Shown here: positions 57,707 through 64,000 of the stretch, in pieces
How the letters are laid out: each line of letters opens with the position of its first letter
Numbering within the stretch: the stretch's first letter is position 1
Assembly (NCBI GenBank): GCA_022266195.1
Contig: WHVY01000002.1
Location: forward strand, 9,563,001-9,627,000
DNA from: Tetranychus cinnabarinus
Lineage: Eukaryota > Arthropoda > Arachnida > Trombidiformes > Tetranychidae
Length of the DNA stretch: 64,000 nt
Direction of reading: 5' to 3'
The notes under the pieces: generated by a model
What the model saw: only the letters and a program-made list of their open reading frames with translations
Told to the model about the DNA's origin: nothing
Database searches by the model: none
Translations under genes and position numbers: made by a program

Positions 57707-59236
57707 TTATTCAGATACTTTGGTAAATATTAAAGATGGAAGTGAAATTGGTTTTCTAGTCGATACATAATCCGATTCAAACGTTATTGTTGATCCAGGT
57801 TCACATTCAATCTTGTATCTTTGAACAATACTGACAAGATATAAAAATAATTCAACATTGGCAAAACCCTCTCCAGGACAACCTCTTTTGCCTTTACTGA
57901 ATGGATTCAAGAATGGAGGTTTAATTGCTTTGGTTCCATTATCGGTTAAGAATCGACTGGGATCAAATTCATCTGGTTTTATGTACAATGAAGGGTCATG
58001 GTTAATAGTCCAGAAGTTTACCATGACAGTGGCACCTTTAGGTACATTGTAATTGCCAATTTTCAAATCACGAGTAGCAGCTCGGAATAAATTTACTCCG
58101 ACAATCGAAGCAGCTCGATGGACTTCATAGATGAAAGCCATTGTTATTGGCATCTGGTTTCTATCCGAATAGTCTGGTAATCTCTCAAAGCCAATTACAT
58201 CCGAAATTTCAGCTCGTATCTTCTCATAATATTCAGGATACTTGATCAAATAAAGAATAGCCCATGTAAGTGTTGTCGAGACTGTTTCGCTTCCAGCTTG
58301 GTAAAAAGTAACCATATTTGATCGTAAGGTTTTATCGGTGAAAGACACATTACTATTCGAATCACTATTTTCTCGCTTCTTTTGCTCCTTTAAATAACCA
58401 TCAATATAGTCTTCGAACTCTTTTGACTGCTTCTTTTTATGTTCATCGATCTCATTTTGCATGTATTTTGGAATAGCCATTGTTTGTTGATAATAATCAC
58501 CAAGTACTTCTAAATTTAAATCAGCTGGCTTCATAAGCAGTCGTTCAATCTTTGGAGGTAATCCTGATTTAAAAATACCAAACTGTGAACCGATTTTTGA
58601 AGCATTCACCAGAGCATCAATAAGAGTCTGTTTCACAGGATCATCATCTTCAAACCCATGACCAAGCAACAAGATCGATACAGTGTTTGTAGCTGTCGAT
58701 AGAAAGGTTTTAAACAGATTTTTAACCGGACCTTTCTCCAGTTTAGGCAAGAACTCTTCAATCTCTTCGTTAATTTTATTCTCAAAAGATGATTTACCAA
58801 GACCAAGATCACGAAGAAGATGGACTGTGTTTTGTCTATGAACTCGCCATGGTTCACCAGACATTTCAAGGATCGATGCTCCATCTACATTGCTTCCAAA
58901 ACCTTCTGGTCGAGCCAATAAATCATCACTTTTAAACACTTCCTTAGCATGATTCCAATCATTTACAACAATAGCTGTATCTTTACCCAAACTTAAACTA
59001 TAAACTGGTCCATACTTTTTTGCTAAACGGTCAAGATCTTTGTATTCATGGTGTTTCTGCAAGTAAGGCAGGTAGCCAACAAATGGTAGTCCCCATGGTC
59101 CAGGTGGTAAGGTGAATAAACGCTTGATTGTCGGTATCACATAAGTAACAAACCAGAATGTGAGGAGTCCAGTTAATATGTTATAAATAAGTTGAGATGA
59201 GATGAAATTGCTGGAAAGTAATGAAAGCAAAAACAT
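57707..59236 (-). CDS. Cytochrome P450, CYP2 clan, intronless
   Basis: Single-exon ORF of 509 aa, a normal full length. N-terminal TM anchor (about 13-33), Pro-rich hinge LPPGPWGLPFVGYLP, C-helix WRVHR, I-helix oxygen-binding motif AGSETVSTT, K-helix EVHR (ExxR), PERF-type segment DEFDPSRFL and heme loop FSKGKRGCPGEGF with the Cys ligand. The PPGP hinge and GxET I-helix fit the CYP2 clan. Spider mites have a large lineage-specific CYP2-clan expansion (CYP392), which this may belong to; subfamily cannot be fixed by eye. An ER monooxygenase possibly acting on plant compounds or acaricides. No intron, and copies of a repeat family lie on both sides, which would favour ectopic recombination. Confidence 0.95.
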   Translation of the reverse strand: MFLLSLLSSNFISSQLIYNILTGLLTFWFVTYVIPTIKRLFTLPPGPWGLPFVGYLPYLQKHHEYKDLDRLAKKYGPVYSLSLGKDTAIVVNDWNHAKEVFKSDDLLARPEGFGSNVDGASILEMSGEPWRVHRQNTVHLLRDLGLGKSSFENKINEEIEEFLPKLEKGPVKNLFKTFLSTATNTVSILLLGHGFEDDDPVKQTLIDALVNASKIGSQFGIFKSGLPPKIERLLMKPADLNLEVLGDYYQQTMAIPKYMQNEIDEHKKKQSKEFEDYIDGYLKEQKKRENSDSNSNVSFTDKTLRSNMVTFYQAGSETVSTTLTWAILYLIKYPEYYEKIRAEISDVIGFERLPDYSDRNQMPITMAFIYEVHRAASIVGVNLFRAATRDLKIGNYNVPKGATVMVNFWTINHDPSLYIKPDEFDPSRFLTDNGTKAIKPPFLNPFSKGKRGCPGEGFANVELFLYLVSIVQRYKIECEPGSTITFESDYVSTRKPISLPSLIFTKVSE

Positions 59237-60935
59237 TTCGATTAATGGCTCGAGTAATTGTGAATAAAGTTATTAACGAATATTTGCTGAAATATAAAAT
59301 TTTTTAAACATTAATCAAATGTATTCTACTTGATACTAGGAGATGAAATAAACCTCTTTCGACCCAAATTCATTTTATATAAGCTCAACTCGTTCAGATT
59401 CTGGGAAATTAATCTCATTGAGATTATTTCAGTGACAATAAAATAATTCAACTGATGATTCGATAGAGTTCCAAGTAGTACTCGTTATCATATAATAACA
59501 TTGATATGGATTAAAGAACGAAAGATACTGAAATGAGTACATGATGATAAGACTAAATTACTCATGAAACAAAGGATTAGCTGCGTAAACTTTCAAATTG
59601 GTGAGTGTATATGGACATATCGCTTTTACCGAAAACATAGCGAATGAACTTAAACTCATTTTTACCGATAAAACTTATTTTTGGCCAAATTTTTTTCTCT
59701 AAATAAGTGCATTTTCTGATTGAACATTGAAAGTTACACCAGAAAATGAGTTTGATGAAAAAATCTGACTCCACAACTGTGCAAATAGTTTCAACTTTGA
59801 ACTCGGTTTTATCAAAAACCACTGATCATAAAAAATTTTAATTTCACGAATGAACTCAGTTTTAATGTTCCTAAAAATCCACAAAGTCCCTACTCTTAAC
59901 TCGAAAGTCAAAGTTTTTGCAATATGGCCTGTGTCTGTTTGTTGAACAAGCAAGTGACCATGAGATTAACTCGATAATTCGCGTTACTCTACAGGAATAA
60001 TACTGCATAATAAAACTGAATGTCATCATGCACTTTATGTTCGTCAAGATCTTCAATTCTGTATAAAATCTCATATTTCCAACGCGTCTCAACAGTTTCA
60101 AAGCTTTCAGTGGGCCAATCATATTAACAAACCTCGTATTAACTTGAATATAAAAAGAAAGATACAATTGCAATTATAATTTGGATAAATCACTATGTTT
60201 TAGCCTTTAATTAATGATTTTTATCAGTCTATGTTTTACAACTGATCAATAGTCAATTGGTTAATGTGAGGTTAAACGAGGTTGACTGTTAATTGAAACG
60301 AAAAGTCAATATTTTTGATAATCACGGTGAACTAAGGGTTGAAATAAGTGAGAGTCAGAGTCATGATTTAAATTTCTTGTTAGTTCAACAATCGATAAAA
60401 ACGTTTATTAAATAGAACTGGTAACAATTTGTTAATTGAAAATGAGAAGGAAAATTGTATTTGATAGGAAAGAAGAAGCTGTGAAAAAAAGCTGCCAAAA
60501 TTTTTGCATCTAAAGCAGCATAGTTAATATTTTTTTAATACCTATGATCTAATAATTTGATAGGGTAAACTAATTCAATTATAATCAAAGTTGAAAATGA
60601 CAATATTGCTGAACAAGAGATGCAACTTGCAAGTGAGTTTGTTAACAGTGTCAACTTTGTGATTGAGGAAAGATGATTTAAAATGGTGCACACTATGAGA
60701 GAAGCAACACCTGATGATTAAAAAATGATAGATGATTAGAAAAGATGAGTTGTTAAAAAGATGAGTCTGAGATGAAAATACAATATAATGAGTAACTTAA
60801 TTTGAAGGATGAGGATTCTTTTATAAAGAGAGAGCAGGGTTGTGAGACATCAACAGGTGAAATCTCAAATGATTAGAAATATTTAAAAAGTAAAAGATGA
60901 AATAATGATTCTAGTCAATTGTAACAGTCTAATAT
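59237..60935. other. 5' flank of the P450, with another repeat-family copy
   Basis: Positions about 59620-59940 are a diverged, partial copy of the repeat unit that builds the 54.65-57.32 kb inverted repeat, in the orientation of its right arm (blocks gaaagttacaccagaaaa, cctaaaaatccacaaagtcc). The remainder is AT-rich and without a recognisable gene. Confidence 0.55.
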
Positions 60936-61916
60936 CTAATTGAGGGCTCTCAAGGTTCTCATTAGTGCGCTAAGCGATGTTGCCAGGCTTCCAGCGTGAT
61001 TCATTAAAAGGCCCATGTAAGGGCTTGATGAAGCATCTTCAGGTTGGGTTGATCCATCAATTAACTTGTGAACCGTATCAACGGTATAGCCAAAAGTGGC
61101 TGCAACCTCTTTTAATCTGTCGACTAGACAGGTAATTTGAGCTTGAGATTTTAAATGGATGGCAATTGATTCTCCAATGTCAAACATTCGTTCCAGTAAA
61201 GATATACAAGAGAGAAGATGATCAACTAATAGAGGTGAGGCTTCGGTTGCGCATTTAACAAACAGTTTGGATGCGGTAACAAAGTGACGAGATTCAACTA
61301 ATAGAGTTTCTTTGGCTGCAACATATTTTTCAACATGACATGAATTGTAAATTGTTGGATGGTTTCGTAAACGATTCTCATGGACTTCCTCCAATCTAAC
61401 CAACAAAGTATCGATATCACGTTGAGATCGTATAAATAAATCTTCCAGTTTTCCTTTATTCAGCAAAATGTCAGTCTCAGATTCATGCTGATGATATCTT
61501 TCAACTTCAACACCAAGTCCTAAAACTCCTCGGCCAATAAAGTCACTCAAAGGATCATTATCAAAGGATAGAGACATGTAATTGTCAACAGCATCAGATT
61601 GAATATGATCCAAAGCAGATAAATTTGAAGTTGAGGGTTCAATAGGAAATTTGTTTAGTTTTGAATGAAACTCTGAGCCAGAACAACGATCAGATTTGGT
61701 TACTTCAGCCATAGAAGTTAATCCAGATAACTTTTTATTGCAATTGGGTATCAATTTCCTTCTTTCACTTAATCGTGTCGCTGAATAGGGAGGCAAAGGA
61801 GGTTTACCAAAGGCTCGATTTCTAGTTCTTTGCAGGCTCGTCCATGAATGTGACTTGACCAAGGGTCGTAAAATTGAAGATTCATCGGCACTTTCATCAG
61901 AACTTCTTGATAAAAA
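60936..61916 (-). CDS. 3'-terminal exon of an unrecognised gene
   Basis: An exon of 327 codons starting after an acceptor (CTGCAG, 61922-61917); upstream exons must lie at higher coordinates, probably beyond the window. The first ~120 residues are Ser/Arg-rich and disordered (SRSSDESADESS, LVKSHSWTSLQRTRNRAFG, FGKPPLPPYSATR). The last ~190 are a helical domain: LFIRSQRDIDTLLVRLEEVH, VAAKETLLVESRHFVTASKL, FVKCATEASPLLVDHLLSC, LERMFDIGESIAIHLKSQAQ. The helical part is reminiscent of the C-termini of FERM/PDZ scaffold proteins (FRMPD family), but this is weak recognition. The good codon structure and absence of stops indicate a real gene. Confidence 0.6.
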   Translation of the reverse strand, partial: FLSRSSDESADESSILRPLVKSHSWTSLQRTRNRAFGKPPLPPYSATRLSERRKLIPNCNKKLSGLTSMAEVTKSDRCSGSEFHSKLNKFPIEPSTSNLSALDHIQSDAVDNYMSLSFDNDPLSDFIGRGVLGLGVEVERYHQHESETDILLNKGKLEDLFIRSQRDIDTLLVRLEEVHENRLRNHPTIYNSCHVEKYVAAKETLLVESRHFVTASKLFVKCATEASPLLVDHLLSCISLLERMFDIGESIAIHLKSQAQITCLVDRLKEVAATFGYTVDTVHKLIDGSTQPEDASSSPYMGLLMNHAGSLATSLSALMRTLRALN

Positions 61917-64000
61917 CTGCAGAGAAGAAAAGTAAAAAATAAAATTAATAAATCGTAACAAAATGTAATTTAGTTATCCAAGTATTGACAACAGGTAATT
62001 AAGTTTAAATGGAGGAATTGGATGGAAAAGAATAGGCTTCAAGTTTAAAAATACCTAAAATTATTGTTCTATCAGTAGATTGTTTAATTTCCTACAATTA
62101 GAGGCTAAAAATTGGCCAAACAATGATCAAGGTTAACACTCACACACACAGACATTTCATTTTATTTGAATATGAATTGAAGGCAGTTGGACAATTATTA
62201 TTTTGAGTCGCTCATGCATATTAACAGACTGATAGTATCGAAAAGGGTTGTCAGGTAAACAAGGAGAAAGTCTGATTTGTTCATAAGAACGGTATAATAG
62301 AAATTGGAATAATAATAAATGGTAAAAGAATTGAAAACAAGGTAATCAAGTGACATTTAAAAAGGCAACTTTCTCTCTCATCTTTTGTTTAACTCTTTTT
62401 TTTCAATTTCATTTCATTTCAACGTTTTCCTTTTTCCGTACTTAATTTTTAATTGTAAACCAGCGACAATGATAGCTGGATAATGATGAGAAAAACACAA
62501 ATTATCCTTCAACTGTTAACCTTTAACAATCAACAGGTTGGCAAAATGCTGTTAAATGTTGAATGAGTTAACGGGCAAAGTGTTTAAGAAATGATTGATA
62601 TGTTAGTGGGAAAAAAGCGTGAATTTATAAATAGTGATTATAACGTATCAATTGATTAGTCAACTAATTAGGTTTTGTGTTTATTAAATTGTTTAAACTT
62701 GAAAGTGAACAAAATAAATAACCCAAATCAGACAGCAACCTGAAATTGATTGATTGGCAAAAAATTAAACCAAAATATTTTTTATGTAACCCTGATGGAT
62801 TAAGCGAGTTGATGATTGTGATGATAAAACAGACCAACAATACATCATAATAATTGCTCATAACCATTTAATATTGTATTAGTAAAAGTGAAGGATTCAA
62901 TAAGCTCAATTTATTCAGCTGTATAAATAGTCAAGGATGATCAAAGATCGTTCTTGATTGACATTGTGCTCTTATTTGAGTTGATTGATCTCAAACTCAG
63001 AGGATGAAAGATGGTTAATAATGGTTATAATTTGTGGATATAATTTCAAATTAACTGCAATGATGAATGATATAACTGTACTAGACTTGAGGGATTCATC
63101 ATGTAAGTCATCTTGTTCATTCATTTGATTGTGGTGATTGAAAGGAATAAGGAAATGATACAATATTGTATGAAATTATTATATAATATAGCATTGTGTT
63201 TGATTATAAATAAATCACAAAACTAAGAGTAAAAATGACAATGATCAAGTCATACGATGAATTGAAAGTCAACGTGATCAACAGAATTTAATTTAAAGCT
63301 TTTAAATTGAGGTGAAAATTAATTTTCCCATTAATTACCTAAACAGCTATTCAATTAATTGTCAATGAAACTGTGACTTGGAATAAAACAAAATGTGAAT
63401 TTGCTTCAATAAGGAATTGTGTATGCAAATTATAAACTGAAAACAGTGAAACATGATAATTATGCCTTTTTGTAAACTAGTGAATGCTGATTATTGATTA
63501 CAATTAGTGTATCAAGTGAGTCAACTGATTGGTACGTAAGTTAATTATTGAACAAGAAAAAAATGTGTAACTAAATTACCACTTTGTCTGTAATTCAAAT
63601 ATAATGATTAACCTTGGAAGAAACAGATTATGTTAAGGAAGTTTGTGTGTTAGTTGATTTAAACAAGGTTAGAGAGTTAATAAAGTATTATAATACGGTT
63701 AATTGTTGATGATGGATGATAAAAGTGTGAGTTAAATGACTGTGGTTGAGTGTGTGTGTTGGATGAATCCAATCAATTGAATTGTGAAATGAAATCAACT
63801 CAATGGAGCAAATCAAAGTGAAATGAATTGGGATGCAAGGAATAAGTAAAAGATGATAACAAAAAGATTGATTTTGATTAAAAAGTCAACTGTCAGCTGT
63901 TAACGGATAACTGTGATAATGGAGACCAAAAAAAGGGGGTGAGAGTGGCAAGGTTATGTTGACAATTTTGTTGATTCTCAACGTGAAATAAGGTTAACTA
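61917..64000. other. Right-end AT-rich DNA, intron or intergenic
   Basis: No coding motif found. Given the acceptor at 61922-61917, at least the beginning is intron of the gene whose last exon is at 60936-61916; an upstream exon in this stretch was not found. The texture (many TTGA/TCAA words) resembles the 2.67-kb intron at 40.4-43.0 kb. Confidence 0.5.

Noticed and set aside
63162..63190. AT-rich inverted words near the right end considered as an origin or terminator
   Set aside because: Such short AT palindromes are frequent in this AT-rich sequence and nothing else supports a function.

Overview
The window looks like nuclear DNA of a small-genome arthropod, most likely a mite and quite possibly a spider mite (Tetranychidae). 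This is inference from AT-rich DNA, short GT-AG introns (mostly 50-400 bp), closely packed genes on both strands, tandem nrf-6-like genes, an intronless CYP2-clan P450 and chitin-binding cuticle-type proteins. No rRNA, tRNA or CRISPR array was seen.

Layout. Positions 1-10.6 kb are a nested transposon graveyard. A minus-strand Ty1/copia element runs off the left edge; its gag-pol frame is open and it has an LTR and a copia-type half-tRNA primer site. It abuts a decayed plus-strand ORF. Then come a mariner remnant and a decayed minus-strand Ty3/gypsy element bounded by 441-bp direct repeats. The gypsy carries an antisense ORF and interrupts an older capsid-like coding fragment. Positions 11.5-21.1 kb hold two complete 11-exon NRF-6-like membrane acyltransferase-family genes in direct tandem, with a decayed third copy of their promoter region between them. 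Positions 21.3-38.3 kb are gene-dense: a CWC25-like splicing factor, an EF-hand rhomboid protease (rho-4/RHBDL type), BBS7, EME1, a TCF23/24-type bHLH factor, RHBDD1/RHBDL4, a short-chain dehydrogenase and mitochondrial ribosome recycling factor. Many of these neighbours are convergent or divergent pairs with short spacers. Positions 39.3-43.5 kb hold a two-domain chitin-binding (CBM14) secreted protein with a 2.7-kb intron. Positions 44.9-46.6 kb contain Helitron-like coding remnants. Then follow an organellar Na+/H+ exchanger (NHE6/7/9 type) and the cohesin loader MAU2. From 54.65 to 57.3 kb lies a large inverted repeat built from copies of one repeat family of about 700 bp; more copies flank the P450 at 57.7-59.2 kb. 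The window ends with the last exon of an unrecognised gene and 2 kb of apparently non-coding DNA.

Most host genes are unrelated housekeeping or cell-biology genes (DNA repair, cohesin loading, cilia, ER proteolysis, mitochondrial translation, endosomal pH). They do not form a pathway. The least explained items are the gypsy with its odd terminal repeats and antisense ORF, the NRF-6-like pair that seems to lack canonical acyltransferase residues, and the inverted repeat at 55-57 kb. Splice junctions were assigned by eye from GT-AG (one GC-AG) sites with reading-phase bookkeeping; in every multi-exon gene given below the phases add up to an open frame.
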